A stretch of DNA of 64,000 nucleotides from Pseudomonas fulva (GTDB lineage: Bacteria; Pseudomonadota; Gammaproteobacteria; Pseudomonadales; Pseudomonadaceae). The stretch is from positions 1-64,000 of the forward strand of contig NZ_JADNYP010000013.1 in assembly GCF_015680705.1 (NCBI RefSeq). Reading direction: 5' to 3'. The notes beneath the pieces are model-generated. The model was not told the origin of the DNA. It saw only the letters and a list, made by a program, of their open reading frames with translations, and did not search any database. Shown here piece after piece: positions 20,114-29,759 of this stretch; the first letter of the stretch is position 1, and each line of letters opens with the position of its first letter. A program made the translations under genes and the position numbers.

Positions 20114-23100
20114 TCAGGCCGGATCGTCTCGCATCAATGCCTCCTCGGTGATCTGCTGGAACAAGGCATCGAGCGTCACGTCGCGCTCGCGTACCAGCAG
20201 TTGCCAACGTTCCTGGTATTGCTCGCTGGTCAAGCTATCGGCGAGTTCTTCGAGCTGCGAGCCACGCTCGGCGAACTCCGCGCGGATTGCGTTGAAAGTC
20301 GCCGTGTAGCGCTCTTCGACGTAGCGCCTCCAGAAATCGCGCTGACTCAGGTTTCGTGCCAGCTCTGGGCTGTTCTCGGCAGCCCGGACCGTGGCCAGGG
20401 CATTTTGCAACTGCGCTTCGCTGACTTGGGCGATCTGTTCGAACAACATGTTGGCCGGCTGTCCTGGCAGCTCCAGCTGCTGGGTCAGACGAATGCGATA
20501 GGCCAGGCTCACCTCGATTTCGTCGACGCCACGCCCGGTCCGGACCCGCTCGGCGATATCGGCACGCGCGAACTGCTCAAGCCGATCGAGGCGGAACAGT
20601 CGCCGTCCCAATGCCAGCAGTTCGCGCTCGCGTTGCGGGCCCTGCGCGCGTTGCGCCTCGAAGACCATGACCTGGATGCGCAGCTGGCTGAACCTGTCGG
20701 CGACACAGTCGGCACAGGTGCGTGGCTCGTTGGCCCGCTCGAAGAGATCCTCGCGGATCTGCGCATTGGCATCGAGCGTTTCGAGCATTTGCCACACCTG
20801 GGCCTGCAAGGTCTCGCGGGCACGCTGATAGTCCGCCGAATTGCCCAGTTCACCGAGCAGCGCGAAAAAGCCCTCGCTATTGGGCAAGGCGCTCAGGCGT
20901 TCCCACAGCGCTGTCCGTTGGAGCCGCTGCGCGTCTGGCAGTATGTCGGTCCACAGTGTTCGCGTGGCGGTCACATCGGCGACCTGGCTCCACTCCGGCA
21001 GCTCGGCCTCGGGATCAGGCGCGGCCAGACGCTGCATGCTCCGGCTGGACAAGGGATTGCCATCGAGCGTGAAGATGCCTCGATAGACCCAGGGCATCTG
21101 GAACAACGTCGCAGGCACGGAGGAAATCTGGTTGTGACGCAGGTCCACGCGCTCGAGTTCGGTACACGGTTCCAGCCCCGTCGGCCACTCGCGCAACAGG
21201 CACTGGTTGAGCAGCACCACGCGCAGCCGCGTGCGGGCGGTGAACGGTAGGCTCAACGTCACCAGCGGGTTGAAGCCCAGATCCAGATGCTGCATCTCAA
21301 GCAGGGCAGCCAGCACGTCCGCGCCATCCCTGGAAACACGGATGAGGTTGTCAGCCAGGCGCAGCACTCGCAGGTTTCGAACATGGATCAGGCCGAACGG
21401 TACGTCCTGCAAACGGTTGCCCGTCAGATCCAGGTCACGCAGGCCGGTGAAGCAGCGAAGAAACGCCTCAGGCACCTGTTCCAGGTTCGAGCCGGAGAGC
21501 ACCAGATGGCTGACATGAGAGAAATCACTGTGCGGCGGCAGCAGCGGCAGGTTATTGACCGGACAATCGCTCAGGTCCAGAAGCATGCCTTCGACCTGGC
21601 CATCTTCAGCGAAAACCGTAGGCCCTTGCAGGCGCCAGGAGCGACGAAGCTCGGTGGCGACGCGATAGCGAAGGGATCGTCGCGCCAGGTGGCGCTCGCT
21701 ACGAACCCATTGGGTCAAGGTTCGATCCAGGCGGAAGTAATTCTGCTCCTGGTCGAGCAGGATGTCGAAAGCCGAGCCAGGCGCCCGAAGTAGAATCTCC
21801 AGGTAATCGTTGACCTGCTGGTCGCTGAACCCCCAATAGAGATGGCGCACGCGCTCGCGCAATATCTGCCGGGCCAGCCGGCGTCCACTGCCACGCCCGC
21901 TAAGTGGGTAACCGACGCGACCATCGGGCAGGCGTTGCCCCGGATTGAACCAGCGCTGCTGCTCCAGCCGCCAGCCCAGAAGACGCAGGACATCGTCGAC
22001 TTCGCCCGGGAGGACACCGATGAGCAGTTGGCGCAACGAACCGGCCGGCTCTTTGATGTCACAACCCAGTGCTACCTGCTCCTGTGGCGTGAGCAAGGCG
22101 ACGAGCGCCTGGAAAATCGTCCCTGGCGCCTCGACATCCTGCTCCAGTTCTCGCCCGAGATGATCGTAGAGACGGAAACCGTCGGGCTTGTACACCATTA
22201 CCGTCCTGCCGTCTTCGACGCCCTGGGGATCGAGGATGGTCAGCAGGCGGCCGCTTTCCGAACCTTGGCGAAGTTCCAGGTTGATATGCCGGGGCCAGCG
22301 CGGCAACCGACGCAGCAAGGCAATCACCAATTCGCCCGCCTCATCGCTGTAGGCATTGCTCAGGTAAAGTCCTTCCAATGCCCGATTGTAACGTGCCAGC
22401 TGCAACAGCGAGCGGGCCCTTATGGACCAGGTCAACGGCAAGCGGGCCTCGTTGCGCGCGGTCAGCCGTTCGGCAGCGGTGGCGTTTTCCAGTACAGTTT
22501 CGGCATATGCATCCGGCAGACCCGGGAAGTCCCGCCTGACCAGCGCAAGCAAGGGGTCGGCGCCTGGCTGCGAACGCGTCAAGTACTGGAACAGGCGCGG
22601 GCGTACCCAGGACATCTGGTCGAGCAAAGCGCCTCGCAAGGGCTCGCCCTGCAAAGCAGCCAGCTCTGGTTGCTGCCGGCACCAGCCGATCACGTCCTCG
22701 TCGCCGACTTCTAGCCCGGCAGCCAGGTCACGGTACAGCCGATCGATCCGCTCGTCCGCGGCAAAGTGTTCCAGCGTGGCCTTCAAGTTGAACGGCACGG
22801 GCCGGTGCTCGACCAGCAAGCCCCGTAGCTCGAAGTGGTCCATGCGCGCGCTGCGCAGGATCTGCTCGACCCTGGCCGACTCCAGAGGCGGATCCTGCGG
22901 CCATAGCGTGTCGAGCATGCGCGCGCTGTCGTCCCACTCTAATGGTCGCTGGCTGCGCAAGCGCCAGGAACGTTCGCCATTGAACTCGACAAGTGGCTCA
23001 TGCGCACCGTTGCCCTGCGGATGCCTCAGGCGCCAGGGCTCATCGGAGCGGGGCTGGTGGATCTGGTAAAACTGCCCGTCGATGCGCAGCCAGTGCCGCT

Positions 23101-24601
23101 GCCCGTCACTGAAGCGACCGTCGGGCTGCAGCGTCGCTTGCGCAGGATCGCTCCTGAATGCCGTCAGGTCGGCATGCCACAACAGGCGCCGGTCATCCTC
23201 CGTCACGACCGGCTCCAGCGCATCGACGAACGCGCTTCGGGCGAAGCCCCGGGCAACCAGGGTGATGCCTCCTGCGACGGCGGCTGTCACCGCCAGGGTC
23301 TCGGCGACCCCGAGCAGGTGCTCCAACGCTTCGTGCTGGTGCCCGCGGTGCCAGTGCGCGACTCCCTGGCAGGTCTCGGAAAGTACCTGGACCGCCAGGT
23401 GCCCCAGCAATAGCGCGCCAATTGCCGGAACGAACAGCCCGGCAAGATTGACCAGCCCCAGGCCAAGCGACTGCCAGCGCTCCAGCCTGGCCTGTGCGGC
23501 CGCCTTGTCGGCATTGGCAGTAGTGACCAGCAGCAAGGCGGCATCCTGCTTGGCACCTTGTATCTGTCGGGCAGCCATGAGCGCAAAGATGTCACCGTGC
23601 ACCGTGGCGCCATCGAGCTCCAGGTCTACCTCGGGATCCTGCAGCCGATCACCCAGCAAGCCGAGAAACCCGGCGCGCTCCTCGAGGCTGACCAACTGGC
23701 TGAAGCGCCCGCGGTATTCATGGATCTTCAACTTTTCGGCCAGGGCCAAGCTCATCGCCTTCCAGCTCGCATGCCGGTGCAGCGCCTGGTGGGTATCGCT
23801 CGGCAGATACAGCACCACGCCCCGATCCAGGCCCTGCTCGTCGCGCAGCTGAATCACCAGTGCATCGGCAATGGTGCTGCCAAGCATCTTGAACAGCCCC
23901 GGATAGCCGACCAGCGGTTGCGTTGGCGTTGCTCGTGAAACATCGGTAATGGCCTGTATCGCCTGGTTGGCCTCGACATCAAGCTCGCCTTTTAGCGTGG
24001 CCAGCTCGGCACAAAGGCTCAGGCCAGCGCGCTTGTCCTGGGCGAGCAGGTCCTGCTTGCCGGCAGAGAAGAACCGTTCCAGCATGACCTGGTAACGCTG
24101 CCCCAGATCGAGCTCTCGGCAGCGCTCGACCAGACGGTCGACATTGCCGGAGAACACGACGTCCGAACCCTTGCGCACCAGACCGGTGCCTTCATAGTAG
24201 GTCGCGCCTGCATGAAAGTTCTGCATCAGGCGCAGCAGCCCGGGCTGACGCACCAGGTTCACCTCGTCCGTGGGCAGGCCGATTCCCGGGGACACGTTGA
24301 AGCGTCGACGAACTTCCAGCCATTCCAGTTCATTTACGCGAGTGTCGCCAGGCAGCAGGTCGGCCAGGGCCTTGGCGAACTCCTGTTCGGCGAACCGATC
24401 CAGCGGTACAAGCCCGGCCATGGCCTGCTCGAGCCGGTCATGTGCCTGCCGATGGGCGGCGAAGCAATCACGGACGCGGTTGATCTGGTCTGGCGCGGCC
24501 TGGCGCAACCATTCGGGCAAGTGCGCGCCGATGAACTCGTCGGTAGCGTGATCGATCCTGACCTGGGTGTCAGGCTTGTCTGAGGCGGTTTGGATAGGCA
24601 T
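20114..24601 (-). CDS. Large LRR protein with C-terminal NEL ubiquitin-ligase domain
   Basis: A 1495-residue protein. The N-terminal about 1000 residues resemble the dermonecrotic-toxin-like region found in many Pseudomonas LRR proteins, with two hydrophobic segments (about 379-408 and 428-452). About seven leucine-rich repeats lie at about 1025-1190 (HLVLSGSNLEQVPEAF, RDLDLTGNRLQDVPFGL, ERVDLRHNQISSVP). The C-terminal about 300 residues match the NEL domain of IpaH/SspH E3 ligases; the catalytic Cys is C1296 in a CxD motif (RTCADCVADRF), followed by the LGRRLFRLDRLEQFA region. ATG 24601 follows GAGAG. No signal peptide is visible. Secretion route and host target are unknown. Confidence 0.82.
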   Translation of the reverse strand: MPIQTASDKPDTQVRIDHATDEFIGAHLPEWLRQAAPDQINRVRDCFAAHRQAHDRLEQAMAGLVPLDRFAEQEFAKALADLLPGDTRVNELEWLEVRRRFNVSPGIGLPTDEVNLVRQPGLLRLMQNFHAGATYYEGTGLVRKGSDVVFSGNVDRLVERCRELDLGQRYQVMLERFFSAGKQDLLAQDKRAGLSLCAELATLKGELDVEANQAIQAITDVSRATPTQPLVGYPGLFKMLGSTIADALVIQLRDEQGLDRGVVLYLPSDTHQALHRHASWKAMSLALAEKLKIHEYRGRFSQLVSLEERAGFLGLLGDRLQDPEVDLELDGATVHGDIFALMAARQIQGAKQDAALLLVTTANADKAAAQARLERWQSLGLGLVNLAGLFVPAIGALLLGHLAVQVLSETCQGVAHWHRGHQHEALEHLLGVAETLAVTAAVAGGITLVARGFARSAFVDALEPVVTEDDRRLLWHADLTAFRSDPAQATLQPDGRFSDGQRHWLRIDGQFYQIHQPRSDEPWRLRHPQGNGAHEPLVEFNGERSWRLRSQRPLEWDDSARMLDTLWPQDPPLESARVEQILRSARMDHFELRGLLVEHRPVPFNLKATLEHFAADERIDRLYRDLAAGLEVGDEDVIGWCRQQPELAALQGEPLRGALLDQMSWVRPRLFQYLTRSQPGADPLLALVRRDFPGLPDAYAETVLENATAAERLTARNEARLPLTWSIRARSLLQLARYNRALEGLYLSNAYSDEAGELVIALLRRLPRWPRHINLELRQGSESGRLLTILDPQGVEDGRTVMVYKPDGFRLYDHLGRELEQDVEAPGTIFQALVALLTPQEQVALGCDIKEPAGSLRQLLIGVLPGEVDDVLRLLGWRLEQQRWFNPGQRLPDGRVGYPLSGRGSGRRLARQILRERVRHLYWGFSDQQVNDYLEILLRAPGSAFDILLDQEQNYFRLDRTLTQWVRSERHLARRSLRYRVATELRRSWRLQGPTVFAEDGQVEGMLLDLSDCPVNNLPLLPPHSDFSHVSHLVLSGSNLEQVPEAFLRCFTGLRDLDLTGNRLQDVPFGLIHVRNLRVLRLADNLIRVSRDGADVLAALLEMQHLDLGFNPLVTLSLPFTARTRLRVVLLNQCLLREWPTGLEPCTELERVDLRHNQISSVPATLFQMPWVYRGIFTLDGNPLSSRSMQRLAAPDPEAELPEWSQVADVTATRTLWTDILPDAQRLQRTALWERLSALPNSEGFFALLGELGNSADYQRARETLQAQVWQMLETLDANAQIREDLFERANEPRTCADCVADRFSQLRIQVMVFEAQRAQGPQRERELLALGRRLFRLDRLEQFARADIAERVRTGRGVDEIEVSLAYRIRLTQQLELPGQPANMLFEQIAQVSEAQLQNALATVRAAENSPELARNLSQRDFWRRYVEERYTATFNAIRAEFAERGSQLEELADSLTSEQYQERWQLLVRERDVTLDALFQQITEEALMRDDPA

Positions 24602-24673
24602 TGCGAAGCTCTCTGGAAGCAATGGAGCTGCCACCATCGACGAGCCAGCATGCTTCTGGCAGAGGGAAATCTC

Positions 24674-25702
24674 TCAGCCCAGCGGCTTCGCACTGTCGCA
24701 ATGGATGAGTGTCCGATACTGCCCCGGATTGCAGCCGAACCACTTGCGAAATGCCTTGTAGAACGAGCTGGCGTCCGCGAATCCGAGCCGCTCGGCCAGC
24801 TCTGCCATACCTGCTGGCGCCTCGCTGAGCCAGGCGACCGCCAGCTGACGCCGAACGCTGTCCTTGAGGCCTTGGTAGGACGTGCCCTCCTCGGCCAGCC
24901 GGCGTCGCAACGTGGAGACGGAAAGACAGAACCTGTCCGCCAGCTGCCGTGCATCGGGCCAGTCGCCAGGCTCCAGGGACGCCAGGTGCTTGCGGATGCG
25001 CCTGCCAAAGCTGGTCGGGTCGCGGTACTTGACCAGGATGTTCCCGGGTGCGCGCGCCAGGAACGCCTGCAGTTCCGGCAAGGTACGGCGGATACCGGCC
25101 TGCAGGCCATCACCGGGAATGATCATCCTGGTGGATGGACGTCCAAAATGCAGGTTTTCGGAAAACATCACCCGGTAATCTTCGCAATACACAGGCTCGG
25201 CACAGCGCAACTCGACCGCCAGGATGGGAATTCGTCGTCCGGCCAGCCAGCAGATCACGCCATGGATGATCATCCACAGCGTAAAATAGGCGAAGGCCCG
25301 CCTGGGCTCCTGGCAAGGCTCGTCGATGACGATTTCGGCCAGGCCCTGGCGGCGAACCAGGCCAGGCCGCAAGTCCTGAAGCATCAGCGAGAGGAAGGCC
25401 AGCGCCGTCTCGATCCCCGCCCCCAGGGTCGGCTGCGCCATGCTCGCTCGGCACAGAAACGCCAGGCTGCCGCTGCGCAAGCCGCGCGGATCCATGGCGA
25501 AGAACTCATCATCGCAACGCTGCGCCAACAGGCGCCACAATCTTGCATAGGACTCGGCCGCCACGCGTGCCTGCGGCCGGTCAAGCTGGGCCGGATCGAT
25601 GCCGATGCCCTCCAGCAGCCCGGCTTCGAGCTGTCCCGAAGGGCAGGTCTGCAGCAACGCTTCCCGAACCAGATGCATCGAGATGGTGTCTTTTTCGCTC
25701 AT
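24674..25702 (-). CDS. AraC-family transcriptional regulator
   Basis: A 342-residue regulator with an N-terminal ligand-binding domain of the Arabinose_bd type (about 20-210) and a C-terminal AraC DNA-binding domain (about 235-335) with two helix-turn-helices (LADRFCLSVSTLRRRLAEEG, and LAERLGFADASSFYKAFRKW followed by GCNPGQYR). OruR/ArgR-like AraC proteins of this type usually sense a small metabolite. It is on the same strand and upstream of the NEL gene and the fad-type operon, so either could be its target. Confidence 0.88.
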   Translation of the reverse strand: MSEKDTISMHLVREALLQTCPSGQLEAGLLEGIGIDPAQLDRPQARVAAESYARLWRLLAQRCDDEFFAMDPRGLRSGSLAFLCRASMAQPTLGAGIETALAFLSLMLQDLRPGLVRRQGLAEIVIDEPCQEPRRAFAYFTLWMIIHGVICWLAGRRIPILAVELRCAEPVYCEDYRVMFSENLHFGRPSTRMIIPGDGLQAGIRRTLPELQAFLARAPGNILVKYRDPTSFGRRIRKHLASLEPGDWPDARQLADRFCLSVSTLRRRLAEEGTSYQGLKDSVRRQLAVAWLSEAPAGMAELAERLGFADASSFYKAFRKWFGCNPGQYRTLIHCDSAKPLG

Positions 25703-25756
25703 TCACGCCTACTGAAGAGGGTCGGACAGCCATGGCCCGACACGAACCCGGTGCAA

Positions 25757-26314
25757 CTATGCGGGTTTGTTCAACGTTACCCAATCGGCAAACTTGTCGA
25801 TGAAGGTCTGCAGGAACGGGCGAGTCTTGTCGTTGAGCTTGCCCGCCTCGTCGAACAGCGTGGCGGCGCCGCCAATGTAGGCCTCGGGCATTTGCATGCA
25901 GGGCACGTCAAGAAACACCAAGGTCTGACGCACATTATGGTTGGCGCCGAAGCCGCCGATGGCGCCTGGCGAGACACTGACCACCGCGCCCGGCTTGCCG
26001 TTCCAGGCGCTCTGGCCGTACGGTCGGGAACCTACGTCGATCGCGTTCTTCAGCGCGCCCGGCATGGTGCGGTTGTACTCGGGCGTGACGAACAGTACCG
26101 CGTCGCTGGCCTTGAGCTCGTTGCGAAATCGATTCCAGGCATCCGGTGGCGTGGCTTCGATGTCCTCGTTGTAGAGCTGCAGATCACCGATCTCGACAAT
26201 CTTCAATTCCAGGCTGTCTGGCGCCAGCTCGGCAAGGGCGTGAGCGACCTTGCGATTGTAGGATTCCTTGCGCAAGCTGCCGACAATGACTGCGACCGAA
26301 TGGACCTGACTCAT
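25757..26314 (-). CDS. chrR: NAD(P)H-dependent FMN reductase, ChrR-like
   Basis: A 185-residue flavodoxin-like reductase. The FMN-phosphate loop GSLRKESYNRK and the motif TPEYNRTMPGALKNAIDVGSR (flavin contact, dimer interface) match ChrR of P. putida, which reduces quinones and chromate by two-electron transfer and lessens oxidative stress. The stop is 54 bases from the start of the AraC gene. Divergent to it, across about 155 bases, is the 72-residue gene at 26471. Confidence 0.9.
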   Translation of the reverse strand: MSQVHSVAVIVGSLRKESYNRKVAHALAELAPDSLELKIVEIGDLQLYNEDIEATPPDAWNRFRNELKASDAVLFVTPEYNRTMPGALKNAIDVGSRPYGQSAWNGKPGAVVSVSPGAIGGFGANHNVRQTLVFLDVPCMQMPEAYIGGAATLFDEAGKLNDKTRPFLQTFIDKFADWVTLNKPA

Positions 26315-26470
26315 GATGTTTTCAACCTTCGCTGGCTTGAGGGAACGAGATAGTTATAGATGACCGCTGGCAAGGCTCGGAGTTTTTTTCCCGCGGGAGA
26401 AAACTTCCCGCGCAGCATGATGGTCTACCGCTTCGGAAATTCATCATTCTTTTCAGAGGTTGTACGCTAA

Positions 26471-26689
26471 ATGGCAGCAGTACTGGTCGGCCAGTTTCAC
26501 GCACGAGACGCCGAAGGCCGCATCTATCCGGTCCATGAATTCCAGGAGGCCACCCTCCAGGAGGATGGCAGCGCACCGTCTGCGCCCGTCACCACCTATC
26601 GCCTGGCCATTGGCGACCGTGTCAACCATCTGGGTGACGACCGCTTCGAACTTGCCCATAGCGGCATAGAGATCATTCGTATCCCTTGA
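26471..26689 (+). CDS. Small conserved hypothetical protein, 72 residues
   Basis: A soluble, acidic protein (FHARDAEGRIYPVHEFQEAT, TYRLAIGDRVNHLGDDRFEL) ending in a beta-like EIIRIP. I read the forward strand as coding because the composition is more natural than in the opposite-strand ORF at the same place (26453-26695). No function is recognised. It is convergent with dnaQ. Confidence 0.55.
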   Translation: MAAVLVGQFHARDAEGRIYPVHEFQEATLQEDGSAPSAPVTTYRLAIGDRVNHLGDDRFELAHSGIEIIRIP

Positions 26690-26763
26690 GGACACGCAAC
26701 CGTCGCTGACAGATCAACCCAGGGCACCAGCCTAGGCAGCCGCCTTGCCTGCCTCGCTCATGT

Positions 26764-27507
26764 TCAACCGACGGTCTGCCAGACAGCGGGGGCACCTGCG
26801 GCCTTGGCGATCGCCTCGAGCCGGGCAGCGTGGGCCTCGAGCTCCTCGGCATTGGCCATGATGACCTTCCCGGCCAGACGAGTGGCTGGCAGGCGACGGA
26901 TTTCGCTGGCCTCGGTCTGCTGCCCGGCTTGCTCCCCCTCGTTCCCATGGCCGGCAAGCGACAGGCTGGTCTGCCCGCCAGTCATCGCCAGGTAGACGTC
27001 GGCCAGCAGCTCCGAGTCGAGCAATGCGCCGTGCAGTTCACGACCGGAGTTGTCGATGCCATAGCGCTTGCACAAGGCATCGAGGCTGTTGCGCTGCCCC
27101 GGATGGCGCGAGCGGGCCATCATCAAGGTATCGAGAATGCTGCAGTGACGCGAGATGTCGGCCCGGTCCTGCTGCCCGAGCAGGGCGAATTCGTTGTTGA
27201 TGAAGCCAACGTCGAACGCCGCGTTGTGGATGATCAGCTGCGCGCCCTGGATGAACTCGAAGAACTCCTCGGCCACGTCGGCGAACCGCGGCTTGTCTAT
27301 CAGGAACGCATCGGTGATGCCGTGAACGCCGATGGCGCCTTCATCGCTTTCACGATCAGGTTGCAGGTAAACATGGAAATGCCGCCCGGTCAGGCGCCGG
27401 CCGATGATCTCCACGCAACCGATCTCGATGATCCTATGCCCATCGCTGACCGGCATACCGGTGGTTTCGGTATCGAGCACCACCGACCTGTTCAACTGCT
27501 GCTCCAC
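26764..27507 (-). CDS. dnaQ: DNA polymerase III epsilon subunit, 3'-5' proofreading exonuclease
   Basis: A 247-residue DEDDh exonuclease. Exo I is VVLDTETTGMP, Exo II IIHNAAFDVGFINNEF, and Exo III HGALLDSELLADVYLAM with the catalytic His. It removes mispaired bases as part of the polymerase III core. A clamp- and alpha-binding tail (QTSLSLAG) is followed by about 60 extra residues. The start is taken as GTG 27507, with CGGAG nine bases upstream, because it leaves only eight residues before the conserved region; TTG 27531 is an alternative. It follows rnhA by 33 bases, the usual pairing in Pseudomonas. Confidence 0.92.
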   Translation of the reverse strand: MEQQLNRSVVLDTETTGMPVSDGHRIIEIGCVEIIGRRLTGRHFHVYLQPDRESDEGAIGVHGITDAFLIDKPRFADVAEEFFEFIQGAQLIIHNAAFDVGFINNEFALLGQQDRADISRHCSILDTLMMARSRHPGQRNSLDALCKRYGIDNSGRELHGALLDSELLADVYLAMTGGQTSLSLAGHGNEGEQAGQQTEASEIRRLPATRLAGKVIMANAEELEAHAARLEAIAKAAGAPAVWQTVG

Positions 27508-27540
27508 CTGGTAGGTCTCCGTCGACTGCAAGGGACGGCA

Positions 27541-27999
27541 TTATAGACCAGCGCGAAGCTGGGCGCGTACTTCATCGACGCCGCGATTGGCCAACTGGTC
27601 GGCGCGCTCGTTGCCGGCATGGCCAATGTGTCCGCGCACCCATTTCCAGGTCACCTTGTGGCGCGCCACCTGCTCGTCGAGCAAGCGCCACAGGTCGGCA
27701 TTCTTCACCGGTTCCTTGGAAGCGGTCTTCCAGCCGCGCTTCTTCCAGTTGGCCATCCATTCGTTGATGCCTTTCATCACGTACTGCGAATCCGTCACCA
27801 GCAGCACCTCGCATTCGCGCTTGAGCGCCAGCAGCCCCTGGATGGCGGCCATCAGCTCCATGCGATTGTTGGTGGTCACGGCTTCGCCGCCCCACAGCTC
27901 CTTCTCGACGCCCTTGTAGATCATCAGCACGCCCCAGCCACCAGGGCCGGGATTGCCCTTGCAGGCGCCATCGGTGTAGATCTCGATGCTATCGCTCAT
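27541..27999 (-). CDS. rnhA: Ribonuclease HI
   Basis: A 152-residue enzyme that degrades the RNA of RNA:DNA hybrids. The active-site acids are visible: Asp in [17 protein letters not shown], Glu in NNRMELMAA, Asp in LLVTDSQYV and Asp in [10 protein letters not shown], with His in GHIGHAGNE. It has the usual bacterial length. It is upstream of dnaQ on the same strand and about 37 bases downstream of the methyltransferase gene. Confidence 0.95.
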   Translation of the reverse strand: MSDSIEIYTDGACKGNPGPGGWGVLMIYKGVEKELWGGEAVTTNNRMELMAAIQGLLALKRECEVLLVTDSQYVMKGINEWMANWKKRGWKTASKEPVKNADLWRLLDEQVARHKVTWKWVRGHIGHAGNERADQLANRGVDEVRAQLRAGL

Positions 28000-28036
28000 G
28001 TACCGCTCGTTCTCCTGGATCAGACGCTTGCGGTGG

Positions 28037-28795
28037 TCATGGCTCGCTCGGTCGACGGTTCACCTTGGCCAGTGGCAACGGCAGCAACTTGCCCATCGGT
28101 TCGCGGCGCTGCTGACGCAAGGGCCGCAGGCCGACCACCATCTTGCGCGCCACCAGCAGGTAGACCCCGCCGCCAGCACATTGCCAGCCACCGGCCATAC
28201 GCTCCCAGCCAGCCAGACGCTGCTGCCAGGCCGGCGAGGCAAGCGGCGGACGATAACACCCGAAGCGGCGTTTCTCCAGCGCGAACCCCAGCAGGTTGAG
28301 CCAGTCGCTCACCTTGGAGGGGGCAATGCAGCGCGCCTGGCGCAAGGCGCCATGGCTGAACAGGTGGCGAGCGCCCCAGGCGCTGAACGGGTTGATGCCG
28401 ATGATCAGCAAGTGCCCGCCGGGACGTACCGCACTGGCGGCTTCGCGCAGCAGGCCATGGGGCGACAGACTGAAATCCAGGCCGTGCTGCAGCACCACCA
28501 CGTCGGCGGCATGCTCGCCCAGCGGCCAGGCCTGCTCCTCGCAAACGATCTCCACCCCTGGCAGCGGTGCCCCCAGGCGCACGTTGCGCTGGACCTGCTC
28601 AGCGTCGGGAGGCGCTTCGGCACAAGGCCCGTAATGAACCAGAAAGCCACCGAAGTAGCGCCCCAGCTCCTGCTCGAGCAGCGCATGCTCCTCGCGTAGC
28701 ATGAGCTGCCCCAGCGGCCCGGCGAACCAGTCACGGGCCAGCGAGATGATTTCGATCCAGTCCGGATCGGCCTGGGCAAAAGCCTTGTCGGTCAT
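28037..28795 (-). CDS. SAM-dependent methyltransferase, class I
   Basis: A 252-residue protein. The central part has a degenerate motif region ([13 protein letters not shown], then [27 protein letters not shown]) typical of Rossmann methyltransferases of the family often encoded between rnhA and gloB in Pseudomonas. The substrate is unknown. ATG 28795 follows GGAGAG and is preferred over the in-frame ATG at 28834. It is divergent from gloB, 84 bases away. Confidence 0.8.
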   Translation of the reverse strand: MTDKAFAQADPDWIEIISLARDWFAGPLGQLMLREEHALLEQELGRYFGGFLVHYGPCAEAPPDAEQVQRNVRLGAPLPGVEIVCEEQAWPLGEHAADVVVLQHGLDFSLSPHGLLREAASAVRPGGHLLIIGINPFSAWGARHLFSHGALRQARCIAPSKVSDWLNLLGFALEKRRFGCYRPPLASPAWQQRLAGWERMAGGWQCAGGGVYLLVARKMVVGLRPLRQQRREPMGKLLPLPLAKVNRRPSEP

Positions 28796-28879
28796 TGCGC
28801 TCTCCCTTAAGCGTTTATCTGCCGGTGTCATCACGGCTAAGATGCCTGCATGTCCCGCCTGGCGAAACGGATCGACACC

Positions 28880-29659
28880 ATGATACAGATCGAAGCATTA
28901 CCCGCTTTCTCGGACAATTACATCTGGTTGTTACAAGATACCGCCAACAACCGCTGCGCGGTGGTGGATCCAGGCGACGCCGGGCCGGTGCTCGACTGGC
29001 TGGCCGCTCATCCTGGCTGGCGCCTGGAAGATATCCTGGTGACCCACCACCACCATGACCATGTCGGCGGCGTCGAGGCGCTCAAGCGCGCCACCGGTGC
29101 GCGGGTCAGCGGCCCTACCGACGAGCATGTCCCCGGCTGCGACCGCCCGCTCGGAGACGGCGCCACGATCAGCGTGCTAGGCCTGACCTTCACCGTCATG
29201 GCAACGCCAGGCCATACCCTGGGGCACATCGTCTTCCATGCCGCCCTGGCGCCTACGCCACTGCTGTTCACTGGCGACACGCTGTTCGCCGGTGGCTGCG
29301 GACGGCTTTTCGAAGGCACGCCGCAACAGATGCATCACTCGCTCCAACGGCTGGCCGCCCTGCCAGACGAGACCGAGGTCTATTGCGCCCATGAATACAC
29401 CTTGAGCAACCTGCGTTTCGCGCAGGCCGTGGAACCGGCAAGCGAAGCCGTCAATCGACGTCTCGAACAAGTGACGCGACTGCGCCAGGCCAATCGTATC
29501 AGCTTGCCTACCAATATCGGGCTGGAACGGCTGACCAACCCTTTCCTGCGCACGGCTGAAACATCCGTTAAACAAAAAATAGACGAACGGATCGCAAGCG
29601 CGCAGGGCGGCCCGGTCGCTGTATTTGCTGCCCTGCGGCAATGGAAAGACAACTTTTGA
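28880..29659 (+). CDS. gloB: Hydroxyacylglutathione hydrolase (glyoxalase II)
   Basis: A 259-residue metallo-beta-lactamase-fold enzyme that hydrolyses S-lactoylglutathione to lactate in methylglyoxal detoxification. The metal site is the [10 protein letters not shown] motif, with further ligands in [27 protein letters not shown] and [12 protein letters not shown] 28880 ([14 protein letters not shown]) is the family start; an in-frame ATG at 28850 is too far upstream. Confidence 0.95.
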   Translation: MIQIEALPAFSDNYIWLLQDTANNRCAVVDPGDAGPVLDWLAAHPGWRLEDILVTHHHHDHVGGVEALKRATGARVSGPTDEHVPGCDRPLGDGATISVLGLTFTVMATPGHTLGHIVFHAALAPTPLLFTGDTLFAGGCGRLFEGTPQQMHHSLQRLAALPDETEVYCAHEYTLSNLRFAQAVEPASEAVNRRLEQVTRLRQANRISLPTNIGLERLTNPFLRTAETSVKQKIDERIASAQGGPVAVFAALRQWKDNF

Positions 29660-29759
29660 TAGCCATGTGACATATAAGGACATCTGGTCAAAGGTTGACC
29701 ATGCGGGGGTCGATTTCTAGAATCGCCGAAATTTTTTGCCCGGAAACTTGTCCCCGCCA

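Noticed and set aside
26453..26695. Reverse-strand ORF of 80 codons opposite the 72-residue gene
   Set aside because: Composition is less protein-like, and the forward ORF is better placed relative to its neighbours. Only one can be real, and the choice stays tentative.
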